This document shows, piece after piece, positions 49,230 to 59,987 of a stretch of DNA of 64,000 nt. The position numbers were made by a program, and so were the translations under genes. Within the stretch, counting starts at the first letter, position 1; each line of letters opens with the position of its first letter. Where the stretch lies: the NCBI GenBank assembly GCA_946811185.2, contig OX328100.1, positions 20,200,999-20,264,998 of the forward strand, written 5' to 3'. This stretch comes from Hippopus hippopus (taxonomy: Eukaryota > Mollusca > Bivalvia > Cardiida > Cardiidae). Under the pieces are notes generated by a model. The model ran no database searches and had not been told where the DNA came from. It worked only from the letters and a program-made list of their open reading frames with translations.

Positions 49230-49721
49230 GGGCGTATTCCTTTCGCTACTCCGAACACTCCGATCATGTTCTAGATCAATGGAGTATTTCGGAACACTGT
49301 GCCGTGTTCTTCAGGGCATGTTCTGATTGTTCTACTAATTCAATCGAGGTGTAGCGCACCTACTGAATGGTTGCTAGGTGATACAAGATGGCTGAAAGAT
49401 GGACAATTCTTCATGGCGAAACATGCAATTGTCTTTTTTACGATATGAACGCCATAATAGGAGCATTGTAACCTCGTCTCTACTCCCCCTCCGCAACTTA
49501 TCATATCCTCCACTAACATACCTATGACAGTAGCTTTTGCAACAGCCATCATGGCAATGTACATTCATTTCAGTATTGATTAGAACAATGTTCCGAAAAT
49601 GCTCCATTCAGAACACAATTCTAGAACAGTGCATGTGTTCTGAAATATTCCTTTCGCACATTCCAGAACAGCATTCCAGAACACAGAACATTGTGCCAGA
49701 ACAGGTGAAAGGAATACGCCC
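49230..49721. mobile_element. 492-bp inverted-repeat element inside the DIRS element (Harbinger-like)
   Basis: It begins GGGCGTATTCCTTTCG and ends GTGAAAGGAATACGCCC. TAT flanks both sides (47 bp motif aside, 49227-49229 and 49722-49724) as a 3-bp target duplication. The interior has repeated GTTC(C/T)AGAACA-type inverted blocks. GC-starting ends with a 3-bp AT-rich duplication suit PIF/Harbinger. No transposase is recognised. It sits exactly between the gag and RT frames. Confidence 0.7.
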
Positions 49722-49724
49722 TAT

Positions 49725-51240
49725 ATGAACAAGGTAAGTCAATGTCAAGAGTTTCTTTACCTCAAACCAAATATACCTGTAGGGGGTCGACTCAAATATT
49801 TCCTAAAAGCATGGGAGGAAATAACAAACGATCAGTGGGTTTTGTCTGTATTAAATGAAGGCTACAAACTCAACTTCAAAAAAATACCACCTTTCTTGGC
49901 ACTGAAAATAACTTCTGTTCAAAAGTCGTCCCAACATTTAATTCATCAAGAAATCATTACCCTTTTAGGAAAAGATGCTATAGAAAGAGCCCCATGGGGT
50001 CAAGCAATGGAAGGTTTTTACAATACCTTCTTTCTTGTTCCAAAGAAAAATGGCAAACTACATCCGGTAATAAATTTAAGGCCTCTAAATCAGTACATAG
50101 AGAAGAAGCATTTCAAGATGGACACTTTAAACAAAGTCATAAACATGGTGAAGCCGAAAGATACAATAGATCTAGCAGATGCTTATTTACACATTCCAAT
50201 CTATCCAAAGCACCAGAGGTATCTAAGATTCAGTTTCCAAGGTCAATGTTATCAGTGGAAAGTGATGTCTTTCGACCCCATGTCAGCTCCACGGGTTTTC
50301 ACCAAGTTAGTAGCAGTAGCAGCTACACATCTTCACACACTAAATATTCGATTAGCTGTGTACCTAGATGATATAATGAACCTCAATCAAAACAAAATGT
50401 CTTTGCTTCAAGATCGTCACACATGCCTACATCTGTTAATATCATTGGGTTTCATAATAAATCTCAAGAAGTCCAGCCTTCTTCCTCAGCAAATGATAAC
50501 TTTTATAGGTGCAGTTTTCAATCTGAAGGAAGGTTTAATTTTTCCAACTCAAGAAAGGGTTTTGAAAGTCAAAGAGGCAATAAAGATTTTCAACCAAAGA
50601 TCAGTCTCTGCAAGAGTTTTCCTTCACCTTCTGGGTCTGATGGCATCTTGCATAGAACTAGTTCCCAATGCTCGGTCGTACATGAGACCGATTCAGTTAC
50701 ATCTTCTGAGTTTTTGGAGACCGTCCAAAGATTCCCTACACATGGAAGTTCATTGTACTCCACATCTGTTAAGTCATTTGAAATGGTGGTGTCTCCCAGC
50801 AAACATTTTAAAGGGTCGATCTTTCAATCAAGTTCAGACAACAGTTACAATCACTACAGATGCTTCCAAAACAATGTAAGGTGGGCATATGGGAAACAAT
50901 TACATGCAAGGAGTCTGGTCAGAGGATCAGCAGAAATTGCATATAAACATTCTGGAATTAGAAGCAGTGTTTATGGCAGTAAAACATTTCCTTCCAGCAA
51001 TAAAGGGCAAAAATGTTCTGTTGAAAACGGACAATACAACAGTAGTCCAATACATAAACAAGCAAAGGGGGGACTCATTCCTGCCAGTTATGCTTAAGAA
51101 CATGGAAACTATGGAATTTTGTGATCCAAAACAAGATCAGTTTGAAAGCAATTCACTTATGCGGGAAAATGAATGTCCTAGCAGATCAGTTGAGTCGGAC
51201 AAGAATCAAACCAACAGAATGAAATCTTCGGTAGTCCAGG
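49725..51240 (+). pseudogene. DIRS reverse transcriptase and RNase H, broken
   Basis: The open part is 384 codons. Reverse transcriptase motifs are GKDAIERAPWG (about residue 86), FLVPKKNGKLHPVINLR, DLADAYLHIPI and the active-site YLDD at 50361-50372. RNase H begins TITTDAS, is interrupted by TAA at 50877, and continues in the same frame with LELEA and KTDNTTVV. After about 51100 two frameshifts follow; the displaced frame reads CGKMNVLADQLSRTRIKPTE, the usual end of the domain. The enzyme would copy element RNA into DNA. Confidence 0.88.
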
Positions 51241-51660
51241 CTATCTTTCAAATGTGGGGTCACCAAATGATGGATCTATTTGCGTCAGATCTGAATCATC
51301 AAACAGCAGTCTATTGCAGCTGGTTACCGAGCCATCAAGCATTTGCAATAGATGCTCTATCAATTTCATGGGCGAACATATTTGCTTATGCCTTTCCCCC
51401 AATTTGCTTGATCCTGAAAGTACTGAGTCATATGTTGCAGTTCCATTGTCAAATTATCTTGATTGCACCTCAATGGCCCCGGAGACATTGGTATCCAAGC
51501 CTGCTTCAGCTACTTGTAGCATGTCCGATTCGTTTGCCATTGATTCCGGATCTACTGAGTCAACTAAAGTCTCAAACAGTGCATCCCAATCCAGGCCTGT
51601 TCAACTTGACAGCATGGATGTTATCGACGGACAAATATGCAAAAGAAAGGATTTTCTGAA
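51150..51660 (+). pseudogene. DIRS post-RNase H region
   Basis: The frame reads MMDLFASDLNHQTAVYCSWL, then ALSISWANIFAYAFPP and LIAPQWPRRHWYPSL. This block is widely found between RNase H and recombinase in DIRS elements. It leads into TAWMLS near 51610 and shifts before the recombinase. Confidence 0.7.
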
Positions 51661-52579
51661 AACACTAGAAAACTTTTCAGAGCAGCATAGAGGAAATGCA
51701 CAAGAAAAGACTATAACAGAAAATTTAGAGTATTCTATAGCTGGTGTTGTGCAAGGAAAATTGATCCCTATGCTGCATCTATAGTTAATGTCTCAGAGTT
51801 CCTTTCAGACTTATTTGAGAAAGGTCTCCAGTTCCGCACTATAGCTGGGTACAGATCCTCCCCCCAGTTGATGGTTTTAAAGTAGGGCAACATCCTGATC
51901 TTCTTCTGTTAATCATAGGGGTGTTCAATAGCAGACTGCCAAAAAGGAGGCTTGAACCTGAATGGGATCTTTCCTTAGTGCTCAAGGCATTACAGAAAGA
52001 ACCTTTTGAACCCATAAGAAAAGCATCTTTAAAATATCTTACATATAAGACTGTTTTTCTGATTGCTATTACTTGTTTTAGACGATGTAGCGACCTCCAG
52101 TCACTGCGGTTGGGTCAAGATTCAGTGAACGTACAGCAAATTGGTTTGACATTCATTAGACATGGTTTGGCTAAACAGGACAGACAGTCCCATTATGGAG
52201 CAAAAGTTTTTATACCAGCTTTCAAAGACAACAAGCTCTTGGACCCAAAAAGATGTTTTTATCATTATCTAAAACGTACAGAGAAATTCAGGAAATCTAC
52301 AGATGGTAGAGATGAAACTGCAGTTTTTCTTGGGTTGAATGAACCTCATAAGCCAGTCTCAATTCAAACTATTTCAAATTGCATAGTTCAAACTCTTCGT
52401 ATTACATTGGCAGATAAAACTGTAAAGGTCAGAGCACACAATACTACAGCTGTAGGATTTTCCTTTGCACTTTATAAAAGTGCATCATCTGAATCATTTT
52501 AACTTCAGCAGACTGGAGCCGAGATTCCACTTTTGTACAGTTCTATTTGAGGGATATAAACTGTGAAGTTCTTAAGTAA
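51660..52579 (+). pseudogene. DIRS tyrosine recombinase, broken
   Basis: An N-terminal SAM-like part is scattered over frames (EFLSDLFEKGLQFRTIAGYR near 51790; GVFNSRLPKRRLEPEW from 51918). The catalytic part, 51921-52502, contains the first arginine box CFRRCSDLQSL at about 52074. The HxxR box reads RAHNTT at 52431-52448, so the second catalytic arginine is replaced by threonine. The tyrosine segment FVQFYLRD lies in another frame with its tyrosine at 52544-52546, followed by a stop at 52577. The shift near 52500 and the lost arginine both argue for loss of activity. The enzyme would integrate a circular DNA intermediate. Confidence 0.85.
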
Positions 52580-52861
52580 AGAATGTATGTTGTTTTTTGA
52601 CCTGGAAGTTCTACTCTTTCAGCGAGTCGTGGATCAGTGTTTTTCTGATTCAAAAGATACTGCACTGGTTATAGCCTGTCATGTATATACTATGGAAATT
52701 ACTTGTATAGTTATTAGAAGACTGCAAGGAAGTGCATACACATTGGTTCTTGATGTACATACTGGGAAAGTAAATGATCATTTCCAGGATAGGAATTACA
52801 GCATCACCACCAGGTGAGAGCTTTCTTTATATTTATGTAAGCATCACTGCTTTGTAATCTA

Positions 52862-52973
52862 TCCTAAATGTATAATGATCAGTAAGTTAAAGGAGTGAAA
52901 TAAAATTTCAAAATTTGTTTTCAAGTTTGAATTTTATGAAAGAATTTAACCTACTGATCATTAGACTTTCCCA
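52862..52973. repeat. DIRS internal complementary region
   Basis: 52862-52907 is the complement of the left extremity (47754-47800), and 52903-52972 is the complement of the right extremity (about 53150-53213). The two meet at AAAATTTCAAAA. This is the arrangement expected if the region templates end-joining of a circular intermediate. Confidence 0.85.
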
Positions 52974-53022
52974 CCACCCCCCCCCCAGTTGTAATTCCTT
53001 TTAGAGTGGGTACTTTTTTTGG

Positions 53023-53170
53023 TTATTCACTCTGAGAAGTAAAACTGAGGTATGCGCATGACATGTGTATCGTCATGGTTGATAGACAATCTATTTTTAT
53101 CATGCGTCTAAACGAGTCGGAGTGTCAACACAGAAGTAAATCCTATATGTATAATGATCAGTAAGTTAAA
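53023..53170 (-). repeat. DIRS right inverted terminal repeat
   Basis: Contains AAAACTGAGGTATGCGCATG and ends GATCAGTAAGTTAAA, the complement of the left repeat. About 43 bp of right extremity follow, to 53213. Confidence 0.9.
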
Positions 53171-53245
53171 TTCTTTCATAAAATTCAAACTTGAAAACAA
53201 ATATTTTGAAATTTGACATACTTTCTTCGAAATATGCCAAACTAA

Positions 53246-53428
53246 AAAGACAGCTTTTGAAAATATTTTTGGAAAAGGAGAAAATGCTGATAAACAGCAT
53301 TTTCTGCTTTCTCACATTATTTTCTACCCTTTCAAAGACAAATTTCATCATTTCAAACACTACTGCTTTGTCATCTGCACATGCATTCAATTTGAACCAG
53401 TCTAAAATTTTGTTGTATGGTAAAGAGG
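53246..53428 (+). repeat. TTAA MITE (F), 5'-truncated
   Basis: Core GCTGATAAACAGC, right end TTGTATGGTAAAGAG. It begins 33 bp after the DIRS element. Confidence 0.7.
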
Positions 53429-53532
53429 TGCATTGATGCGTTAATTATTATCACTTAACAATTTATAACTTAAAAGTATATATTATTAGGTATAAATTTG
53501 TAAAAGAACTCCTCTAAAATCTGCTTCAATCA

Positions 53533-53655
53533 AACCCTTTCACACATATTCCAAGTTCTAACAGCCCCAAGGAAGAAGGTTTTTCAAAACATGTGGAGAC
53601 AGGAGAAAATGCTCGATACCAGCATTTTCTCCTTTTTCCCACAATGTTTTTGACA
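53533..53655 (+). repeat. TTAA MITE (F), left half
   Basis: CCCTTTCACACATATTCC to CCCACAATGTTTTTGAC. The right half is missing. Confidence 0.65.
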
Positions 53656-54026
53656 GCAGTTGAGAAGTATAGCTCCCTAGTATGAATTCTTAACAAGATG
53701 TCTGTTTGTAAAACAGCCATGCCCCCCTACTGCCACATTGATGCAGGAAGTGGCACTGTTCATAAACTGATATCAAAAGAATTGATTGGGAAATATCGAT
53801 GTCATCTTTTTGATTTATAGCCCACTTCAATTGTTAAATGTGATAATCTGTCAACAGTTCGCATAATTATACACACCGCCGTGTGTATACATACAAGATT
53901 GTAAACAGTCGGCGATACATAGACTGGGTTATCGATTTTCTTTTCGGCATGCATGTTCGACTTCCACTTTTTCCCAGTAGACTTCGATGCTTACTACGTC
54001 CCCGATAATACGCGAAGAGGGGCATA
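53656..54026. other. Intergenic, unassigned
   Basis: Holds ACACACCGCCGTGTGTATACA (a short palindrome at about 53873). No gene recognised. Confidence 0.4.
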
Positions 54027-54156
54027 ATAAGACTCAAAAATTGAAATGTGTCTTTGGAAGGGTAGAAAACATTATAGAAGAAAGAGAAAATGCTGGTTAC
54101 CAGCATTTCTCCTTTCTAAGAGCCTTTAAAAGTTGGGATTGTGTGGAAACAGGTTA
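54027..54156 (-). repeat. TTAA MITE (R), left end lost
   Basis: Core GCTGGTTACCAGC and right end GATTGTGTGGAAACAGGTTAA. Confidence 0.65.
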
Positions 54157-54292
54157 AAGAATAAAACAAGACTAGCTTAAAGAGCCCAAATATACTTATT
54201 AACAATATCCCTCAATGAAAAAACAAATAAAAGATTATACCCAATTCTAAATTGACAAAACATTGTTAGTTCCCCACATGATTTTCAAAACA

Positions 54293-54508
54293 AATTAATG
54301 CCATAATCCCAAGTTTGAATGACCTTAAAGGCAACAACATTTGAAAACATAGTGGAAAAAGGGCTGGTAACCAGCATTTTCTCCTTATAAAATGTTTTCT
54401 ATGCCTCGAATTACAAGTTTCAGATTTTGTGTCACATTTATTTTGTTGTCTGGGAATGCTTTAAATTTGGACAAGTCTACAACTTTGTCATTTTTGGTAA
54501 AAATTTTA
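54293..54508 (+). repeat. TTAA MITE (F), one palindrome arm shortened
   Basis: ATAATCCCAAGTTTGAATGACC at the left; the left palindrome arm has lost about 15 bp. Confidence 0.65.
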
Positions 54509-54534
54509 AAAAGTGTCCTGCTGTGGTCAAATGA

Positions 54535-54742
54535 TTAACCTTTGATCACACAACGTGGTATGTTTTTACAACCCTGACAGAGACAAAGACGGCTTAAGAA
54601 AACATTGTGAAAAAGATGAAAATACTTTTAACCATCATTTTCTCCATTTCAATAATTTTCTACTCTTTTGAAAATATATGCAATCATTTGAGACACATTT
54701 GAAAAGTCATCTGCCAATGCTTCAACTTTTGTCAAGTCTTAA
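54535..54742 (+). repeat. TTAA MITE (F), diverged
   Basis: TTAACCTTTGATCACACAAC at the left. It shares the right TTAA with the next copy. Confidence 0.7.
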
Positions 54743-54966
54743 CCCTTTACCAGACAAAAAAATTTTAGACTTTTCCAAGTTGAAAGCATTTGCAGACAAC
54801 AATTTCAACATGGCTTAAATGGTGCAATTTTTCTTTGATAGGGTAGAAAACATTGTGGGAAAAGAAGAAAATGCTGGTTACCAACATTTTCTCCTTTTCT
54901 CACAATGTTTTCAATAGCTCTCTTTATCAGGTTGTTAAAAGTCGTCATTGTGTGGTAAATGGTTAA
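54739..54966 (-). repeat. TTAA MITE (R), complete
   Basis: TTAA at 54739-54742 and 54963-54966, left CCCTTTACCAGACAAA, right TGTGTGGTAAATGG. Joined to the preceding copy through one TTAA. Confidence 0.85.
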
Positions 54967-55010
54967 ATAATCACAAAACATATACATGAATAAGGATGTT
55001 TAACTGTGTT

Positions 55011-55235
55011 GTTCTTTACCAGACAAGAAAATACTTAGACTTGTCCAAATTGAAAGCATTTGGAGACAACACATTTATATGTTGTGCAAATGAGTAATTA
55101 TGTCTTTGGAATTTCAGAAAACACTGTGGGAAAAGGAGAAAAAGCTGGTTCCCAGCATTTTCTCCCTAACCCACAATGTTTACAAAAGCTTTCCTAGAGT
55201 CGTGATAACTTGGCATCCTGTGATAATATTAAGGG
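55011..55235 (-). repeat. TTAA MITE (R), ends decayed
   Basis: CTTTACCAGACAAGAAAAT at the left, core AGCTGGTTCCCAGC. Confidence 0.7.
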
Positions 55236-55613
55236 GATACTCCCATTGCCATACTAATATAACTCTAGTACATCCTTGCAGTACAAAGCCTTTGAAAACT
55301 GTGTGAAGGAAGGAAAAAAAACTTCTTCTCCTATAAAATTTCTACATAAATGGAACGATAAATTACAAAACGAACAAGAGATCTTATGCCCTGGTAGAGA
55401 GAGAGCGTTTCAAAAAAATGTTAGAACATGAGTATTTGTTTGCAACAAGGATGATTATGCGCCTTCTTTCATAATATTTTCCACCATATGCTCGGTCTTC
55501 CATAATATTTTCAACACGATTAAAAAGAAACATTCCTTTTATTTAAAACTTTGCAATGTCAGTGTCATTTCAATTTTTGCTATGTCTAAAATTAGCCTAT
55601 ATACAATACTAAG
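55236..55613. other. Intergenic with an AACAAGAG end
   Basis: AACAAGAGATCTTATGCCCT at 55372 resembles the terminal motif of the satellite-bearing elements, but no matching second end was found. Confidence 0.4.
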
Positions 55614-55828
55614 TTAACTATTTATCAGACCAGACAATTCTAGACTTTTTCATACTGAAAACAATTTCAGAGGACAATTTAAATATGGTTGAAATAGTGT
55701 AAAGGGGTAGAAAACATTCTAAAAAGGAAAATATGCTGGCTATCAGCATTTTATCCTCTTCCCAAAATGTTTACAAAAACTTTGTCCTTAATAGAAGTTT
55801 AAAAAAAGCATTGTGCCGTAAAGGGTTA
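55614..55828 (-). repeat. TTAA MITE (R), TTAA on both sides
   Basis: Left CTATTTATCAGACCAG, core GCTGGCTATCAGC, right CCGTAAAGGG. Confidence 0.75.
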
Positions 55829-55843
55829 AAGCAAATGGATATG

Positions 55844-57476
55844 AACCATGCTCTGTGAAAATGGGTTTAAATGCAATTGCAACAAGAGCGGCAAATTGTC
55901 GCAAGATACGCCCGTCCCACAGCCAGTTGTCAAGGGGGTATAATAATCGTAAAGGGCAGGTAATGCAACAAACATGTTTACCAAGTCTCAAGTCAATTTG
56001 ACTTGAGGTGACAAAGTTCCGTTCCAGACAAGCAAGAAATACTGTAAAAATGAAGATCAAAGTGGAATTACTCGAAATCCGCACTAGGTAGAGTTATTGT
56101 TCTTGCGCACTGTACTCCGTAATATTGCAACAAACATGCATACCAAGTTTCAAGTCAGTAGGACTGGAGATGACAAAATTATGCTCCAGACAAGCAGAAA
56201 ATGCTGTAAAAATGACGATCAAAGGGAAATAACTCAAAGACAGCACAAGGTAGCGTTATGGTTCTTTTGCACTGCAATCTGTATTATTGCAACTAATACA
56301 CATGCCAAGTTTCAAGTCAATCGGACTGGAGATGACAAAGTTATGCTGCGGACAAGCAGAAAATGCTGTAAAAATGACGATCAAAGGGAAATAACTCAAA
56401 GACAGCACGAGGTAGAGTTATGGTTCTTTTGCACTGCACTCCGTATTATTGCAACAAACACACATGCCAAGTTTCAAGTCAATCGGACTGCAGATGACAA
56501 AGTTATGCTCCGGACAAGCAGAAAATGCTGTAAAAATGACGATCAAAGGGAAATAACTCAAAGACAGCACGAGGTAGAGTTATGGTTCTTTCGCACTGCA
56601 CTCCCCCTTAATGAGATCTATCCACCCATGAAGTTTCATAACCGTAGCTAGTATAGTTTTGGAGATATGCTTTGGACAAAATTCAAGTATGAATATAAGC
56701 AAAGGGAAATAACTCAAAAATTAAGTAAGCCAGAGTTATGATTCCTGTGCACTGCACTCCCCCTTGATAAGATCTATCCACCCATGAAGTTTCATAACCT
56801 TAGCTAGTATAGTCTTGGAGATATGCTCCGGACAAAATTCAAGTATGAAAAACAACAAAGGGCAATAACTCAAAAATTAAGGAAACAAGAGTTATGATTC
56901 CTGTGCACTGCACTCCCTCTTGATGAGATCTATCCACCCATGAAGTTTCATAACCGTAGCTAGTATAGTTTTGGAGATATGCTCCAGACAAAATTCAAGT
57001 ATGAAAAACAACAAAGGGCAATAACTCAAAAATTAAGCAAGGGAGAGTTATGATTCCTGTGCACTGCACTCCGCCTTGATGGGATCTATCCACCCATGAA
57101 ATTTCATAACCGTAGCTAGCATAGTTTTGGAGATATGCTCCAGACAAAGAATGGGGACGCTGCCCGCCCGTCCGCCCGCCACGGGTGATCCCATAATACG
57201 TCCCGTCTTCGACGGGCGTATAAAAAGTATTGAACCAGGTAAGCTTGCACAGTCCTCACAGGCTGTCCTGTGCTGACATGTTTTGCTATTTGTAAGTTTT
57301 CTGCATGTCCAACGGCCATTCTACCTTATGATTAAATCAGTTTAAAAACGAAGTAGTTTTTGATGGATCCATAATTAGACAAAATAGATTTGATGGATCC
57401 ATAACCATGTGATGACTTGCTTGGTAGGATGCATCACCCAATTGCATTAAACCTCCTTTTACCAGAACATGGCTCA
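55844..57476. repeat. GAGCCATG-type MITE split by a satellite-bearing element
   Basis: Left piece GAACCATGCTCTGTGAAAAT to about 55882. The right piece resumes at AAAGTATTGAACCAGGT (57223) and ends CCAGAACATGGCTCATG. Confidence 0.7.
55883..57222 (+). mobile_element. Satellite-bearing element with two different tandem cores
   Basis: It starts CAACAAGAGCGGCAAATTGTCGC (AACAAGAG plus palindrome). Four units of about 162 bp follow (55970-56600, GCCAAGTTTCAAGTC), then four units of 156 bp (56600-57140, GAGATCTATCCACCCATGAA). It ends with the hairpin CCCGTCTTCGACGGGCGTAT. The 184-codon frame at 56097-56651 arises because 162 is divisible by three. Confidence 0.7.
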
Positions 57477-57693
57477 TGTAAATTGTGTTAAGTCTAGTTC
57501 AGGTTATGTTCATTACAAAATTGGATAAGGAAAAGACAAAAAGTTTTCACAAAAACACTTCAGGAAGAGGACCTGGCAATAAAGCCAAACTTTTCTGGCC
57601 GATAAAAATACTTAATAATACAGGAAACCATGTCTTCTAATTCTTTTTGAGTTGCGTCTCTATCCATTCTGCAAGTATAAAATGTTAGATTAC
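57477..57693. other. Intergenic, unassigned
   Basis: Nothing recognised. Confidence 0.4.
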
Positions 57694-57934
57694 CTTAATC
57701 CTATACCATTCAATACCATGTATAATGACCATAAGGTCAATGGCTTTTGGAAACACTAATGGAAAAAAGAGAAAATGCTGATTACCAGCATTTTCTCTTT
57801 TTCCAACAATGTTTTTCACCATCTAAAAGACGAATCCTACAGTATTACATGTATTTGATTCATACTTAAATTGGTTTCTACATCTACTTTCAATTTAGAC
57901 AAGTTGAGACTTTTCTTTTCTTGTTAAGAGTTAA
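57694..57934 (+). repeat. TTAA MITE (F)
   Basis: Core GCTGATTACCAGC, with a diverged right third (CTTGTTAAGAGTTAA). Confidence 0.7.
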
Positions 57935-58075
57935 CCCTTTACCACACAATCCCAGAGGGTGATGGCTTTTGAAAACATTGTGGGAAAAGGAGAAAATGTT
58001 GGTAACCAGCATTTTCTCCTTTTCCCACAATGTTTTCTATCCTTCCATTAACAATTTTATTAAAGGGCTAGTTAC
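57931..58075 (+). repeat. TTAA MITE (F), right third lost
   Basis: Sharp left end TTAACCCTTTACCACACAAT, shared TTAA with the previous copy, long palindrome, then breaks off near 58075. Confidence 0.75.
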
Positions 58076-58627
58076 AGTGAAAAAATTTTGCAACAGTTTT
58101 TACAATCTTGAATATCTGGAGTTTCTTTTTTTTTAACTGATCTTTATGACCTTTCTAACTTCTTATCTCATTTACCTATGATACATACCTTGTTTTTTGT
58201 AAATTTAAATGGGCATTTCCAGATTTTTTTGGCCTAACGATTAATTCTTTGTTAAGCATTGATAAAAACAACAAAAAAATATACTTTTCTCTGCAAATGC
58301 AAAGAACCTGGTTGTTGTTGTTGTTGTATGGTGTTTAACACCATCTTCAACATTATTTCAGTTATATCGCAACGTGTATGTATTTTCATGTTTTCATCAT
58401 TACATCAAATATGATGTTATCATACCTATATGAATAAAATCCCACATAATAAATGCCTGTTATCGATCACATGACATTCCCACAAACCTTTGCAAAAATG
58501 TGGCATGAAATATAGACATACTGTACAAATATTTATTGCCAATTAAGGAAACACCACTGAGAAATGATTCATCTTATATTTGTCTTGTTTTCTTTACTAA
58601 TAATTTGCCAGTAATCATCTGACTTAA
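58076..58627. other. Intergenic with a SINE A tail (minus strand)
   Basis: TTGTTGTTGTTGTTGTATGG and GGTGTTTAACACCATCTTC at 58309-58345 are the complement of the SINE A tail. No head follows. Confidence 0.45.
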
Positions 58628-58856
58628 TTAACCCTTTACCACACAATCCTGAGTTTTTACGACCCTGAGAAAGAGGGCTTTTGAAAACATTGTGGGGAAA
58701 GGAGAAAATGCTGGTAACCAGCATTTTCTCCTTTTCCCACAATGTTTTCTACACTTCCAAATAGAAATTTTAGTTTTTGAATCACATTTATGTTGTCATC
58801 TGCAAATGCTTTGAATTTAGACAAGTCTTAAATTTTGTCGTTTGGTAAACAGTTAA
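58628..58856 (+). repeat. TTAA MITE (F), complete
   Basis: TTAA both sides, left CCCTTTACCACACAATCC, right GTTTGGTAAACAG. One of the copies closest to the family consensus. Confidence 0.9.
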
Positions 58857-59194
58857 GTGATGAATCAGTTTTCAGTCATTCAGGTGAAATTATAAAAATC
58901 TGAATTTCCCCATTAAGGTGTAATGAAGGACACTGACTGACCCATTAATGCACAGATATGACTCTTTTGGTCCCATACAGTTGACCGCTTTTCAAGATGG
59001 TGGGGGAAATTCAGCAATTGCTAGTACAAACAAGCAATTTCGTTGAAATGGTGTACCCCGCCAAAAAAGACTTTTTATGATACAAACATATTGGAGGTAT
59101 TGTGTTTTGCATGTACATGTGGCCTTTTTGTTATTGGTCCATGATGAAATTATACATTAAGCCCCCTTTTTTCATGGCACAGCATTTCATTAAA
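58857..59194. repeat. Unit of the GGTCCATGATGAAATTATAC repeat
   Basis: 59080-59190 is a single copy of the sequence arrayed at 60540-61770 (TTATTGGTCCATGATGAAAT, CCCCCTTTTTTCATGG). Confidence 0.5.
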
Positions 59195-59238
59195 TAAACA
59201 AGAGGGCCATGATGGCCCTGTATCGCTCCACTGGCTTT

Positions 59239-59475
59239 TTAACCCTTTACCACGCAAATCGAAGTGTTAATGACCCTGAAAGAGAAGGCTTTCAAAAACA
59301 TCATGAGAAAAGGACATGTTGTCAGCCAGTATTTTCTCCTTTTCCCACAAGGTTTCCTAACCTATCAAAGACAGAAATAGTCATTTAAGCTACATTCAAT
59401 TTGTCTTTTTGCAATGGCTTTAAACTTGCTACAGTGCTACAGTAAAAAAAAAAATTGTCATTTCTTAAAGAGTAA
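59239..59475 (+). repeat. TTAA MITE (F)
   Basis: Left TTAACCCTTTACCACGCAAA. The left palindrome arm is shortened (GGACATGTTGTCAGCC). Confidence 0.75.
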
Positions 59476-59758
59476 AATTAACATATCATGCGCTTAATTG
59501 GCATTGACAGAGACATACAGCATAAAAAGTCTGTATGGTAATAAACTTACTTTGAAAACATAACCTCCACCCCGCCCGCCAAACAAAAACAGTCGTATCT
59601 TTTTAAATGCAAAGATAATGTCAGTGAATACAAGCAGGTTTATTCATTAGCATGAAAGGTAAAGTTCTGAAAAAATTTGAGTGATAGAAACCTTACTTTA
59701 AATTAAACATTTCATTCATGTGAGCATAACCAATAGCATCAAAATAAATCACTCTCCC

Positions 59759-59987
59759 TTAACACTTTACCAAACGAAAAATTTTTGGACTGGACCAAAT
59801 TCAAAGCATCTGCAGACAACAAATTAAATCTGGTTAATATGATGATTTCTGACTTTGATAGGGTAGAAAATATTGTGGGAAAAGGAGAAAATGCTGGTTA
59901 CCAGCATTTTCTCCTTTTCCCACAATGTTTTCAATAGGCTTCTTTCTCAGGGTCGTTAAAAGTCGGGATTGTGTGGTAAAGAGTTAA
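59759..59987 (-). repeat. TTAA MITE (R), complete
   Basis: TTAA both sides, left CACTTTACCAAACGAA, right TGTGGTAAAGAG, perfect palindrome. Confidence 0.88.

Larger units (their letters stand above)
47754..53213 (+). mobile_element. DIRS-like tyrosine-recombinase retrotransposon, degenerate
   Basis: Order on the + strand: inverted terminal repeat, gag-like frame, RT/RNase H frame, tyrosine recombinase frame, internal complementary region, inverted terminal repeat. This order is diagnostic of DIRS-type elements, which use a tyrosine recombinase instead of an integrase and are thought to integrate from a circular intermediate without a target duplication. Total 5460 bp, or about 4.97 kb without the 492-bp element nested at 49230-49721. 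Every frame carries stops or shifts, so this copy is inactive as read. Confidence 0.9.

Noticed and set aside
49340..49607. Two minus-strand frames of 74 and 77 codons inside the nested element
   Set aside because: I looked for a Harbinger transposase and found no recognisable nuclease motif. They overlap each other in different frames.
52563..52817. 84-codon frame after the recombinase
   Set aside because: It overlaps the displaced recombinase end and then continues in non-coding DIRS 3' sequence. No motif was seen.
56097..56651. 184-codon open frame with repeated TGDDKVMLRTSRKCC
   Set aside because: It is read through a satellite whose period (about 162 bp) is divisible by three, so the frame stays open by chance.
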